The notes under the pieces: generated by a model
What the model was told of the DNA's origin: nothing
Seen by the model: only the letters and a program-made list of their open reading frames with translations
Databases searched by the model: none
Part shown: positions 1 to 7,636 of the stretch, piece by piece
Layout: every line of letters starts with the position of its first letter
Numbering within the stretch: position 1 is the stretch's first letter
Position numbers and translations under genes: made by a program
Source of the DNA: CAYJBH01 sp964368815
Lineage (GTDB): Bacteria > Bacillota > Clostridia > Oscillospirales > Ruminococcaceae
Assembly (NCBI GenBank): GCA_964368815.1
Contig: CAYJDA010000002.1
Span: 124,001-188,000, forward strand
DNA: 64,000 bases
Direction of reading: 5' to 3'

Positions 1-957
1 ATTTCCATGAAAAGCCTTTACACTTCCAACCGACTTTTCCGGAACAACTAAGCTGTATGTTCCATTCTCACAGCGAACAACAGGTGCAGGCAAGAACGGA
101 GCAAGAAAATCACGACAAACTATCGGGCCACTTCCCGGTCCACCGCCACCATGTGGTGTTGCAAGGGTTTTATGAACATTAAAATGGCAGAGGTCAAATC
201 CCATATCACCGGGCTTTGCAACGCCCATAATAGCATTAAGGTTGGCGCCGTCGTAGTAACATATTACGCCGTTTTCATGACACATTTTTGTTATTTTTGG
301 AATATCTGTCTCGAATATTCCGAGGGTATTGGGATTTGTTAGCATGAGTGCCGCAACATCATCCGATAAAACCTCACTCAGCTTTTCGAGATCTACTCTA
401 CCATATTCATTTGAAGGGATATCAACCGTTGTGTATCCGCACATAACGGCTGTTGCCGGGTTGGTACCATGCGCTGTATCCGGAACAATTATTTTTGTTC
501 TGCCTGTTTCGTTACGGCTCTCGTTGTAAGCTTTAATCACCAGTATGGCGGCGTACTCACCGTGAGCTCCTGCCGCGGGCGATAGAGCTGCAACATCAAG
601 ATTTGTAAGTGCACATAGCGCTTTTTCACATTCATGCATAGCACGTAAAATCCCCTGAACATCCTGTTGTGGGGCCAGTGGATGTAGCTGAGAAAAACTC
701 GGAGAATTAACTACTCGCTCTGCTACCTTTGGGTTATGCTTCATGGTACAGCTGCCCAAAGGATAAAATCCACTACTCACAGCAAAACATTCATCAGAAA
801 GAGCCTTGTAGTGACGAGATAGCTCCGGCTCAGCCAGGCAAGGAATGTCCGGCGTTTTTCCGAGAAGCTCCTCACTGGGCATACGCTGAGGAACTGTTAG
901 TGTAGGGAACAGATTACTATGGTGACCTGCCGCGGGACGCTCAAAAATAGTTTTCAT
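1..957 (-). CDS. gcvPB: Glycine dehydrogenase (decarboxylating) subunit 2, 3'-truncated by window edge
   Basis: This is the C-terminal half of the split P-protein of the glycine cleavage system. It is PLP-dependent, decarboxylates glycine and passes the aminomethyl group to the lipoyl arm of GcvH. The reading frame opens at an ATG (955-957) and runs without a stop to base 1, giving 319 codons of an expected ~480. It begins MKTIFERPAAGHHSNLFP; the PLP-lysine region NVHKTLATPHGGGGPG and the family motif SVKAFHGN near the cut are visible. It starts 2 bp after the gcvPA stop, as last visible gene of the minus-strand operon gcvT-gcvH-gcvPA-gcvPB. Only its C-terminus is missing. Identity is very secure. 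Confidence 0.96.
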   Translation of the reverse strand, partial: MKTIFERPAAGHHSNLFPTLTVPQRMPSEELLGKTPDIPCLAEPELSRHYKALSDECFAVSSGFYPLGSCTMKHNPKVAERVVNSPSFSQLHPLAPQQDVQGILRAMHECEKALCALTNLDVAALSPAAGAHGEYAAILVIKAYNESRNETGRTKIIVPDTAHGTNPATAVMCGYTTVDIPSNEYGRVDLEKLSEVLSDDVAALMLTNPNTLGIFETDIPKITKMCHENGVICYYDGANLNAIMGVAKPGDMGFDLCHFNVHKTLATPHGGGGPGSGPIVCRDFLAPFLPAPVVRCENGTYSLVVPEKSVGSVKAFHGN

Positions 958-959
958 AA

Positions 960-2267
960 TTATTTCGCCCCTCCTTTGATACAGTTTTTTATCAGCTCAG
1001 CCATCAAAACAATTTCTTCAGGGCGATTAAGCTCGGTAAAGCACCACAAGATGCCGTCCGGCGTTTTGTTTCCGCCCAGTATGTTATTATTTCTCAGTTC
1101 TTCTAAAATAACATCATCCATCTCAGATTTTGTTACAAATTCAAATAAAAAGTCTCCTTTAAACACCGGGTTAATTCCATCGATGCCGCAAAGACAATCA
1201 TAAGCATAGTGGGCAAGCGAATAGCTGTCAACTGCCAGTTGACGTAACCCTTCACCACCTACTGCCGCCATAAAAATTGCAGCTCGCAGAGCGCAATTTG
1301 CCTGATTAGAGCAGATGTTACTGCCTGCCTTTTCACGTCGAATATGTTGCTCTCTTGCCTGCAATGTAAGAACATACGCTTTTTTACCGTTTCGGTCTAC
1401 CGTTTCGCCGACTATTCTACCCGGCAATTTACGTGCAAGTTTTTGTGTAGTGGCCATAAAACCAAGGTAAGGCCCGCCAAAAGCCATCGGTAAGCCGAGA
1501 GGCTGTGCTTCACCTACCGCAATATCAGCATTGCATTCACCCGGAGATTTTAATAGCGCCGAGGCGTGTGGATGTATTCCCATAACCGCGAGTGCACCGG
1601 CCGCATGGATACAATCTACTAAAGCAGGGGCATCTTCTATAATTCCGTATCGGTTGGGTTGCTCAAAATACACCGCAGCTACATCAGAGCCTATTTCGGT
1701 GAACTGGGTTTTACCATCCTTGGAAGGAGCCGTTCTAAGCTCAACGTTTCGACCGTATGCATATGTCTTTATAACTGCAGCAACCTCAGGTTTAATAGCA
1801 TCGCTTATTAAAATCACATTGCGTTTTTTATCGAGACACATAACGCATGCCTCAGCTGCGGCGGTAGCACCGTCGTAGACTGATGCATTTGAAACCTGCA
1901 TATCGGTTAATCTACATATCAGGCTTTGATACTCAAATATCGACTGAAGTATTCCCTGAGAAATTTCAGCCTGATAGGGAGTATAGGCAGTTAAAAATTC
2001 TTCACGATCGGCAATGGCAGGAACTATTGCCGGAATATACCTGTTTTCTGATCCTGCGCCTCGATATATTGCATCGTAGCTGCGATTTTCTTTTCCGAGT
2101 GCGTCAAAATAGTTTACAAGTTCGGCCTCGCTAATTCCGTTAGGCAGATTTAGTGATGTTTTATATTCGTCTTTAGGTACCGTTTCAAAAAGCTGTTCTA
2201 CACTTTCTAAAGAAAGTGCGGCTAACATCTTCTTAACATCGTCATTATTATTACATTGATAGTTCAA
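960..2267 (-). CDS. gcvPA: Glycine dehydrogenase (decarboxylating) subunit 1
   Basis: This is the N-terminal half of the split P-protein and forms the PLP enzyme with GcvPB. It has 435 residues, close to the usual 440-450. The frame is open upstream to 2330, but that stretch lies inside gcvH and does not resemble the family. I chose a TTG at 2265-2267, preceded by GAAGGG at 7-nt spacing and lying 1 bp past the gcvH stop; a GTG at 2282 is the alternative. Family features include GAGSENRYIPAIV (RGAGxxxHxxPA-type), the DGATAAAEA segment, and AFGGPYLGFMATT near the middle. Tight spacing implies translational coupling with gcvH and gcvPB. Confidence 0.95.
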   Translation of the reverse strand: MNYQCNNNDDVKKMLAALSLESVEQLFETVPKDEYKTSLNLPNGISEAELVNYFDALGKENRSYDAIYRGAGSENRYIPAIVPAIADREEFLTAYTPYQAEISQGILQSIFEYQSLICRLTDMQVSNASVYDGATAAAEACVMCLDKKRNVILISDAIKPEVAAVIKTYAYGRNVELRTAPSKDGKTQFTEIGSDVAAVYFEQPNRYGIIEDAPALVDCIHAAGALAVMGIHPHASALLKSPGECNADIAVGEAQPLGLPMAFGGPYLGFMATTQKLARKLPGRIVGETVDRNGKKAYVLTLQAREQHIRREKAGSNICSNQANCALRAAIFMAAVGGEGLRQLAVDSYSLAHYAYDCLCGIDGINPVFKGDFLFEFVTKSEMDDVILEELRNNNILGGNKTPDGILWCFTELNRPEEIVLMAELIKNCIKGGAK

Positions 2268-2268
2268 T

Positions 2269-2640
2269 TTACAGCCCTTCACAAAAAGCAGTATATTCTT
2301 GATAAGACATAAGTCCGTCTTTAGCTTCACCGGTTATTTTAAATAACCAACTCTCATATGGTGAGTTTGAAATTTCCTCGGGTGTATCTGCAATTTCATC
2401 ATTAACAGCTGTTATTACGCCGCCAATCGGTGCGTAAACCTCAGAAACTGCCTTAACCGATTCTACCTCACATACCGACTCGCCTGCCTCTATCTCCAAA
2501 TCTGCTTCAGGAAGATCGATAAACACAATATCACCAAGCTCCTTAACGGCATAATCCGTTAAACCAACAAAAAAACCATCCCCATCTGCACGTAACCACT
2601 CATGGCTCTCACAATAAAGTAAGTTTTCTTTTTCTGTCAT
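2269..2640 (-). CDS. gcvH: Glycine cleavage system H protein
   Basis: This 123-residue lipoyl carrier shuttles the methylamine intermediate from the P-protein to GcvT. The lipoylation lysine is K63 in EVESVKAVSEVYAP, in the expected beta-hairpin, and the N-terminus (LLYCESHEWLRADG) matches the HEWL motif of the family. Length is normal (about 125). A good ribosome site (AAAGGAT) lies upstream. It sits between gcvT (24-bp gap) and gcvPA (1-bp gap). No lipoate ligase is nearby, so lipoylation must be provided from elsewhere. Confidence 0.96.
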   Translation of the reverse strand: MTEKENLLYCESHEWLRADGDGFFVGLTDYAVKELGDIVFIDLPEADLEIEAGESVCEVESVKAVSEVYAPIGGVITAVNDEIADTPEEISNSPYESWLFKITGEAKDGLMSYQEYTAFCEGL

Positions 2641-2664
2641 AATAAAAATCCTTTCTTTAAGTTG

Positions 2665-3714
2665 TTATTTTTTATAAAATGGTAAACTACACTTTTGTGC
2701 CAAAATATTTTTTCCTCGTATCGAAATATCATAAGTTTCGGAATCTTGATCAACTATCGCCATCGCATAAGCACCACCAAGTGTGGGGCAGTGTGTTCCG
2801 GAGGTAACAAAACCAACTTCTTTTCCATTTAATAAAACTTTTTCATCACCTCGAGCTATACCTCGGTCGATAAGTTTAAGGCCTATTCTAAACCGTGCCG
2901 ATTGTTTTAACAAAGCTTCCTTGCCGATGAAATCATTCTTTTGTGTTTTTACCGCAAAGGAAAGTCCGGACTCAATAGGGTTTATATCCTCGGTTAATTC
3001 GTGCCCATATAGTGGCATCCCTGCTTCAAATCGAAGTGTATCTCGACAGCCGAGCCCGCAAGGAATAACTTCCGGGTGCAAACACAATTTGCCAAACAGT
3101 TTTTCGGCATCCTCAGCTTTACAATAAAGTTCGAAACCGTCTTCACCGGTATATCCGGTTTTGGAGACAAGACACTCTATATCACCAACCATAAATTTAT
3201 CTTTAAAACTATAGTAAACAGTGGGTAGCTCTTGGTCGGTAAGATCTTGCAAAACGGAGTTTGCCATCGGTCCTTGTAAGGCAAGCTGGGCAATCTTATC
3301 GGTGCAATCAACCAGCTCCACGTTCGGCAGTTTATGCTCCATTAGATAACTAAAATCCTTGTCGTGGTTGCAAGCATTTCCCACGATGATATATTTGTTT
3401 TTTTCAATGCAATAAATAAGCAGGTCGTCCACCGTTCCGCCTGAAGAATAACACATCGGTGAATAACGAACTTTCCCGGGCATTAGGTTATCAAAGCTAT
3501 TGGTCATAACATAGTTAAGAAAATTAAGCGAACCCTCACCGGTAAGCATAAACTCGGTCATATGGGACACATCAAATAAACCAACCCTACTACGTACCGC
3601 ATTATGCTCGGCTATAATGCCTTCATACTGAACCGGAAGCTCATATCCCGCAAACTCTACCATGCGCCCTTTAAGTTCTATATGCTTATTAAAAAGCGGT
3701 GTTTTTTTAGCCAT
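2665..3714 (-). CDS. gcvT: Aminomethyltransferase (glycine cleavage T protein)
   Basis: This protein transfers the methylene group from aminomethyl-lipoyl-GcvH to tetrahydrofolate, releasing ammonia and making 5,10-methylene-THF. At 349 residues it is slightly shorter than the usual ~365. It starts MAKKTPLFNKHIELKGRMVE and carries the folate-domain signature SRVGLFDVSHMTEF and the later GYTGEDGFELY segment. The ATG follows GGGGAAG. It is the first gene of the gcv operon and has its own promoter just upstream, so it need not depend on readthrough from the PurF-like gene 93 bp away. Confidence 0.96.
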   Translation of the reverse strand: MAKKTPLFNKHIELKGRMVEFAGYELPVQYEGIIAEHNAVRSRVGLFDVSHMTEFMLTGEGSLNFLNYVMTNSFDNLMPGKVRYSPMCYSSGGTVDDLLIYCIEKNKYIIVGNACNHDKDFSYLMEHKLPNVELVDCTDKIAQLALQGPMANSVLQDLTDQELPTVYYSFKDKFMVGDIECLVSKTGYTGEDGFELYCKAEDAEKLFGKLCLHPEVIPCGLGCRDTLRFEAGMPLYGHELTEDINPIESGLSFAVKTQKNDFIGKEALLKQSARFRIGLKLIDRGIARGDEKVLLNGKEVGFVTSGTHCPTLGGAYAMAIVDQDSETYDISIRGKNILAQKCSLPFYKK

Positions 3715-3747
3715 TACTTCCCCACTATATGATTCCTACTAAGGGTA

Positions 3748-3776
3748 ATAATAATACAACAAAGCTTGGTTGTCAA
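3748..3776 (-). promoter_or_regulatory. Sigma-A promoter of the gcv operon
   Basis: On the minus strand, TTGACA (3771-3776) and TATTAT (3748-3753) are separated by 17 bp. Transcription should start near 3741, leaving only a ~26-nt leader before gcvT. There is no room for a glycine riboswitch, so if the operon responds to glycine the control must be a protein. Confidence 0.7.
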
Positions 3777-3807
3777 CATCAATTTTTATTTATGTTTATT
3801 AATAATA

Positions 3808-5214
3808 TTATTCTATTCCATTCCAACAAAAGGTGCAGAGTTTGCAAGGCTCTATTCCCACTGATTCTATCAGGTCATCCAGCCTATGATAACGCAAAGT
3901 GGTAAAGTTTAATTTTTCACGTATTTCTTCAATCATCAGTGAATATTCTTCTCTGTTAGGGTCGGCATAATCTCTTACCCTTTCAAGGGAAACATCCTTA
4001 CCCTCAATTTTATTTATTGATCTTCTCGTAATAAGATCAAGGTCGGAGCGTGATCGGGAAAAATTAAGGTATTTACAACCGAATAGCAACGGAGGACATG
4101 CCGGTCTTATATGTACCTCTTTTGCACCGCTTTTGTATAAAAAGTCGGTGGTCTCTCCAAGCTGTGTGCCTCTAACTATAGAATCATCTATAAGCAGAAG
4201 TTTTTTATTTTTAATGAGTGCCTCAACCGGAATCAACTTCATTTTAGCAATAAGGTTTCGTTGGCTTTGGTGTGAAGGCATAAAGGAACGTGGCCAGGTG
4301 GGGGTGTACTTAATAAATGGTCTTGCAAATGGATATCCTGATTCGTTGGCATACCCAATTGCATGAGCAATTCCGGAGTCGGGAACACCTGCAACAATGT
4401 CAGGTACAACATTATCTCGTTTTGCAAGCATGGAACCACAGTTGTAGCGCATCTGCTCAACATTTACACCCTCATAGCTGGCAGTAGGGTAGCCATAATA
4501 AACCCAAAGAAAGGAGCATATTTTCATATCTTTGCCCGGGGGAGAGATACTTTCACAGGATTCCGGTGTTATATAGCAAATTTCACCGGGTCCCAGCTCT
4601 TTCTTTGCGGTGTAGCCCAAATTCATGTAGGCGAAATTTTCAAATGAAATACAGTGAGCATCATCTTTGGTACCTATTACAATAGGTATTCTGCCCATTT
4701 TGTCTCTTGCAGCATAAATTCCATCTTTTAATAGCAACAGTATCGACATAGACCCATCGATAAGTTCCTGTGCATACTTAATTCCCTCGCATATGCTGGC
4801 TTTTTTAATAATAAGCGATGCAACAATCTCGGTTGCATTTATTTTTCCCTTGCTCATCTCCTGGAAATGCGACCGACCGTCTCCCAATACCAGCTCGGTA
4901 AGCTCACTTAAATTGTTAATTTTTCCAACAGTAGTAATGGCAAAGCTACCAAGATGTGATGAGATTAGAAGAGGTTGCGGTTCCTCGTCGGATATGCATC
5001 CTATGCCTATATTGCCGGATAACTCATCTAAGTCACCCTCAAATTTTGTTCGAAACGGCGTGTTTTCTATATTGTGGATAGACCTTGAAAATCCATCCTC
5101 GCCAACAACTGCCATTCCTCCCCGTTTTGTTCCGAGATGTGAATGATAATCAACTCCGAAAAATAAATCCAGCGTACATGAACTTTTTGAAGCAACACCA
5201 AAAAAACCGCCCAT
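3808..5214 (-). CDS. PurF-like amidophosphoribosyltransferase homologue lacking the N-terminal nucleophile Cys
   Basis: This 468-residue protein has the two-domain layout of glutamine PRPP amidotransferase: an N-terminal Ntn-hydrolase-like glutaminase domain (about 1-230) and a C-terminal phosphoribosyltransferase domain with an intact PRPP loop, LLLIDDSIVRGT (339-350). The protein begins MGGFFGVASK, with Gly at the position where active PurF exposes a catalytic Cys. In contrast, cysteines that align by eye with the four Fe-S ligands of Bacillus PurF are kept (C233, C380, C460, C463). There is no in-frame upstream start: a stop precedes the ATG by 11 codons. It sits upstream of the gcv operon, which supplies one-carbon units used in purine synthesis. 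It could use free ammonia, have another role, or be a paralogue beside a normal purF elsewhere. The family call is secure, the activity is not. Confidence 0.8.
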   Translation of the reverse strand: MGGFFGVASKSSCTLDLFFGVDYHSHLGTKRGGMAVVGEDGFSRSIHNIENTPFRTKFEGDLDELSGNIGIGCISDEEPQPLLISSHLGSFAITTVGKINNLSELTELVLGDGRSHFQEMSKGKINATEIVASLIIKKASICEGIKYAQELIDGSMSILLLLKDGIYAARDKMGRIPIVIGTKDDAHCISFENFAYMNLGYTAKKELGPGEICYITPESCESISPPGKDMKICSFLWVYYGYPTASYEGVNVEQMRYNCGSMLAKRDNVVPDIVAGVPDSGIAHAIGYANESGYPFARPFIKYTPTWPRSFMPSHQSQRNLIAKMKLIPVEALIKNKKLLLIDDSIVRGTQLGETTDFLYKSGAKEVHIRPACPPLLFGCKYLNFSRSRSDLDLITRRSINKIEGKDVSLERVRDYADPNREEYSLMIEEIREKLNFTTLRYHRLDDLIESVGIEPCKLCTFCWNGIE

Positions 5215-5293
5215 AATTAATTCGCACCGTATAAGTTTTGGTTAAACTATTACAGTACACTCCTTTCCGAAAGTTGTTTAGCGAGTAGGTAAT

Positions 5294-5317
5294 AAAAATT
5301 GTAACATCTACAATTTT
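5294..5317 (-). terminator. Possible attenuator/terminator hairpin in the leader of the PurF-like gene
   Basis: On the minus strand the stem TAAAATTGTA pairs with TACAATTTTT around a 4-5 nt loop and runs into U-rich sequence. It lies about 80 nt upstream of the PurF-like start codon. A TATAAT-like box lies just upstream, but I could not find a convincing -35 with it. It may end stray transcription from upstream or act as an attenuator. No known riboswitch motif is visible here. Confidence 0.4.
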
Positions 5318-5376
5318 AACACACAACGGCAATTATAACAATAGTCAATCTAATAATAATAATTGCATCAAAAAAC

Positions 5377-5403
5377 AAAAAAGTCTCAAAATAGAGACTT
5401 TTT
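5377..5403. terminator. Left copy of duplicated terminator hairpin flanking repeat element A
   Basis: The stem AAAAAGTCTC / GAGACTTTTT with loop AAAATA is a bidirectional intrinsic terminator. The identical 27-bp sequence recurs at 5583-5609. The two copies bracket a 179-bp structured element, which suggests one is the original terminator of the 83-residue gene and the other a duplicate made on insertion. Confidence 0.75.
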
Positions 5404-5582
5404 CAAAGTGTCAAAAAATCGGTCAATTTCTTAAAATGTCAAATTCGGTGACATGTGCGGCGAATTTGACCATCGACAAATGGCTTAATTGCGAACAAGG
5501 TTCGCATTATTGCCATTTGTGGGGGAGGGTACCGGGAGGGGATGCATCCCCTCTCGGGGCTGTCGATTTCTTCGACAGCCGA
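5404..5582. mobile_element. Structured repeat element, copy A (MITE-like, unclassified)
   Basis: This non-coding 179-bp element is shared with 56308-56467. In order it shows a 10-bp hairpin (GTCAAATTCG / CGAATTTGAC, 5439-5470); a hairpin ACAAATGGC / GCCATTTGT with a nested GCGAAC / GTTCGC (5476-5520); a G-rich linker; the palindrome GAGGGGATGCATCCCCTC (about 5535-5552); and a final hairpin GGCTGTCGA / TCGACAGCC (5558-5580). It is clearly GC-richer than its surroundings and lies between two 27-bp direct copies of the local terminator. No ORF is evident, so any movement would need help in trans. I do not recognise the family. It could also act as an RNA element or REP-like repeat. Confidence 0.65.
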
Positions 5583-5609
5583 AAAAAAGTCTCAAAATAG
5601 AGACTTTTT
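5583..5609 (-). terminator. Right copy of duplicated terminator; proximal terminator of the 83-residue gene
   Basis: This is identical to 5377-5403. It lies 29 bp past the stop codon of the small minus-strand gene and would end its transcript. Confidence 0.75.
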
Positions 5610-5637
5610 ATTAAACGGTTAAACAAATTGTTTCAAC

Positions 5638-5889
5638 TTACTTTTCGCCATATAAGTTGAAGCGGAACAGCTTGCTCTCGTCTTCCTTGTCGCTGCACTC
5701 TAAACGAGCTGTGGAAACAATTCCTCCCTCGATCAGACTGGTAAAGCCGATTAGCTGACAAAGTTTGCTCTTTAGGTTTAGACGGTCGCCCTCCGGAGTT
5801 ACTAAAAATACATCACCTTTACAGCTTGATATAACATCCGAAAACTCGCTCATGCTTACATTGTTTACATTTAATCCTGAATCGTACAT
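5638..5889 (-). CDS. Conserved-looking small hypothetical protein (83 aa)
   Basis: This gene encodes 83 residues beginning MYDSGLNVNNVSMSEFSDVI. I start it at the ATG at 5887-5889, with AAGGAG 6 nt upstream; a longer reading from a TTG at 5904 would overlap that ribosome site. The sequence has a core around DVFLVTPEGDRLNLKSKLCQ and no signal peptide, membrane helix or recognisable catalytic motif. It resembles short uncharacterised proteins I associate with Ruminococcaceae, but I cannot name a function. It has its own strong promoter (5967-5995) and terminator, so it is a single-gene unit. It is almost certainly a real gene. Confidence 0.75.
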   Translation of the reverse strand: MYDSGLNVNNVSMSEFSDVISSCKGDVFLVTPEGDRLNLKSKLCQLIGFTSLIEGGIVSTARLECSDKEDESKLFRFNLYGEK

Positions 5890-5966
5890 ACATTTCTCCT
5901 TCAATTTCGATTATTTATTCTAATCTTAGATATATAAAAGCGTTTGTCGCTTTTTAGCTTGATTAC

Positions 5967-5995
5967 ATTATACATCATTTTTTCGTCATTGTCAA
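5967..5995 (-). promoter_or_regulatory. Sigma-A promoter of the 83-aa gene
   Basis: On the minus strand TTGACA (5990-5995) and TATAAT (5967-5972), both perfect, are separated by 17 bp. The leader to the ATG is about 70 nt. Confidence 0.8.
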
Positions 5996-6088
5996 CAAAT
6001 AAATACTATGAACTTTGTGCAATTTACCAAATGGGTTTTGTTTATAATGCATAAAATTTTTAGTTTGCTCAATTATCTGCCTTTTCTA

Positions 6089-6117
6089 TTGACTACAATA
6101 TTATATGCATTTATAAT
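6089..6117 (+). promoter_or_regulatory. Sigma-A promoter of gnd
   Basis: TTGACT (6089-6094), a 17-bp spacer and TATAAT (6112-6117) give transcription from about 6124, some 30 nt before the gnd ATG. This also argues against the longer gnd reading frame that starts at 6008. Confidence 0.75.
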
Positions 6118-6154
6118 GAATATTATAATAAATAGTAATATGGAGGTAGTGCTG

Positions 6155-7606
6155 ATGAAAAAAGCGGATATAGGTCTTATCGGATTAGCCGTTATGGGTG
6201 AAAACCTTGCGATGAATATCGAGTCTAAAGGTTACACCGTTGCAGTTTACAACAGAACATATAAAACGGTAGAAAACTTTATTGAAACTCGAGCAAAGGG
6301 ATTAAATTTCATTGGGTCAAAAGAACTTAACGAGTTTGTTAATAGTATTAAAGCGCCAAGAAAAATAATTATGATGATTAAGGCAGGCAAAGCGGTTGAT
6401 GATATGATTGAAAGGTTATTGGAGTTAACCGATGAGGGGGATATTATTATTGACGGTGGTAATAGCCATTACCCCGACAGCATTAGGCGTACTCAGTATG
6501 TGGAGTCGAGAGGGAGACTGTTTATCGGAACCGGTGTTTCCGGAGGTGAAGAGGGAGCGCTAAAAGGTCCTTCTCTTATGCCGGGAGGAAGCTTTAAAGC
6601 ATGGGCAGAGATAAAGGAGATATTTACCGCAATTGCTGCAAGGAGTAGCGACGGGGCACCTTGTTGTGACTGGGTGGGTAGCGACGGTGCAGGTCATTTT
6701 GTAAAGATGGTGCATAATGGAATAGAATATGGAGATATGCAACTTATCTGTGAAGCATATCAGATGATGAGAAATGTTCTGGGAATGTCGGCCGAGGAAA
6801 TGCACGAGGTCTTTAAGGAATGGAACAAGACCGAGCTTGATAGCTACTTGATTGAAATAACACGTGATATTCTTGCGCATAGTGAGGAAGGCGAAGGCCC
6901 TACAGTTGATAAAATATTAGACACAGCGGGACAAAAGGGTACAGGAAAATGGACGGCAGTTTGCTCGTTAGACGAGGGAGTGCCATTGACCCTTATTGCC
7001 GAAGCTGTTTTTGCACGTTGCCTTTCTGCTCAAAAAGAAGAACGCGTATATGCATCACAGTTATTTGAAAAGGAAAAACTTGAATTTACCGGTGATAAGG
7101 CTGAGTTTATCGAACAACTGCGCAGAGCACTGTATGCTTCAAAAATAATTTCATATGCCCAGGGTTATGCACTAATGAGGGTTGCCGCACAGAGCTATAA
7201 CTGGAACTTAAACTATGCCGGAATAGCCTTGTTGTGGCGTGGTGGTTGCATTATTCGCTCGGTATTCCTGGATAAAATACGAAACGCGTTTGACGAAAAT
7301 CCGCAGCTTGTTAATCTTATCCTCGACCCGTACTTTAAAAAGCAGATGGAGGATAATCTATTTAGCTGGAGAAAGGTTGTATCCACCGCTGTTCTTCATG
7401 GCGTTAGTGTACCGGCAATGAGTTCGGCACTAAGCTATTTCGATGGCTACACCACCGAAAACCTACCTGCAAACCTGTTGCAGGCACAGCGGGATTATTT
7501 CGGAGCTCATACCTATGAGAGAATCGACAAAAACAGAGGAGAATTTTTTCATACTAACTGGACCGGTGAAGGTGGTTCTACCTCGGCGTCAACCTACACA
7601 GTATAG
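6155..7606 (+). CDS. gnd: 6-phosphogluconate dehydrogenase, decarboxylating
   Basis: This enzyme converts 6-phosphogluconate to ribulose 5-phosphate and CO2 with reduction of NAD(P). It has 483 residues, normal for the long form. The start is the ATG at 6155 with TGGAGGT upstream; the open frame extends to 6008, but that segment holds the promoter. The N-terminal Rossmann motif is IGLIGLAVMGENLAMNI, and the catalytic lysine lies in HFVKMVHNGIEYGDMQ. C-terminal family motifs such as GTGKWT and QRDYFGAHTYER are present. It leads a probable three-gene unit with the LarA-like and FGGY kinase genes (30-bp and 2-bp gaps), consistent with gluconate-type sugar-acid catabolism. Confidence 0.96.
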   Translation: MKKADIGLIGLAVMGENLAMNIESKGYTVAVYNRTYKTVENFIETRAKGLNFIGSKELNEFVNSIKAPRKIIMMIKAGKAVDDMIERLLELTDEGDIIIDGGNSHYPDSIRRTQYVESRGRLFIGTGVSGGEEGALKGPSLMPGGSFKAWAEIKEIFTAIAARSSDGAPCCDWVGSDGAGHFVKMVHNGIEYGDMQLICEAYQMMRNVLGMSAEEMHEVFKEWNKTELDSYLIEITRDILAHSEEGEGPTVDKILDTAGQKGTGKWTAVCSLDEGVPLTLIAEAVFARCLSAQKEERVYASQLFEKEKLEFTGDKAEFIEQLRRALYASKIISYAQGYALMRVAAQSYNWNLNYAGIALLWRGGCIIRSVFLDKIRNAFDENPQLVNLILDPYFKKQMEDNLFSWRKVVSTAVLHGVSVPAMSSALSYFDGYTTENLPANLLQAQRDYFGAHTYERIDKNRGEFFHTNWTGEGGSTSASTYTV

Positions 7607-7636
7607 TGTTTTCATAATCAATGAAAGGAAAATAAC

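Noticed and set aside
2268..2330. Upstream start for gcvPA inside gcvH
   Set aside because: The extra residues translate the gcvH end in another frame and do not resemble GcvPA, which begins about where the TTG at 2267 does.
3715..3807. Glycine riboswitch before gcvT
   Set aside because: The predicted leader is only about 26 nt and no glycine aptamer motif is visible.
5150..5332. 60-codon ORF overlapping the start of the PurF-like gene
   Set aside because: It runs through the start of the PurF-like gene in another frame, covers the leader hairpin and has no sensible protein features.
5404..5582. Structured repeat as a group II intron, HEARO RNA or IStron
   Set aside because: It is only about 180 bp, carries no reverse transcriptase, HNH or transposase ORF, and shows none of the conserved intron domains. 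The flanking hairpin duplication also does not fit intron insertion.
5377..5609. The two hairpin copies as a CRISPR-like repeat
   Set aside because: There are only two copies at each locus, the repeats differ between loci, the spacers are the same element, and no cas gene is near.
6008..6154. N-terminal extension of Gnd
   Set aside because: The promoter at 6089-6117 lies in this stretch, the ribosome site TGGAGGT precedes the ATG at 6155, and the extension is not like the family.
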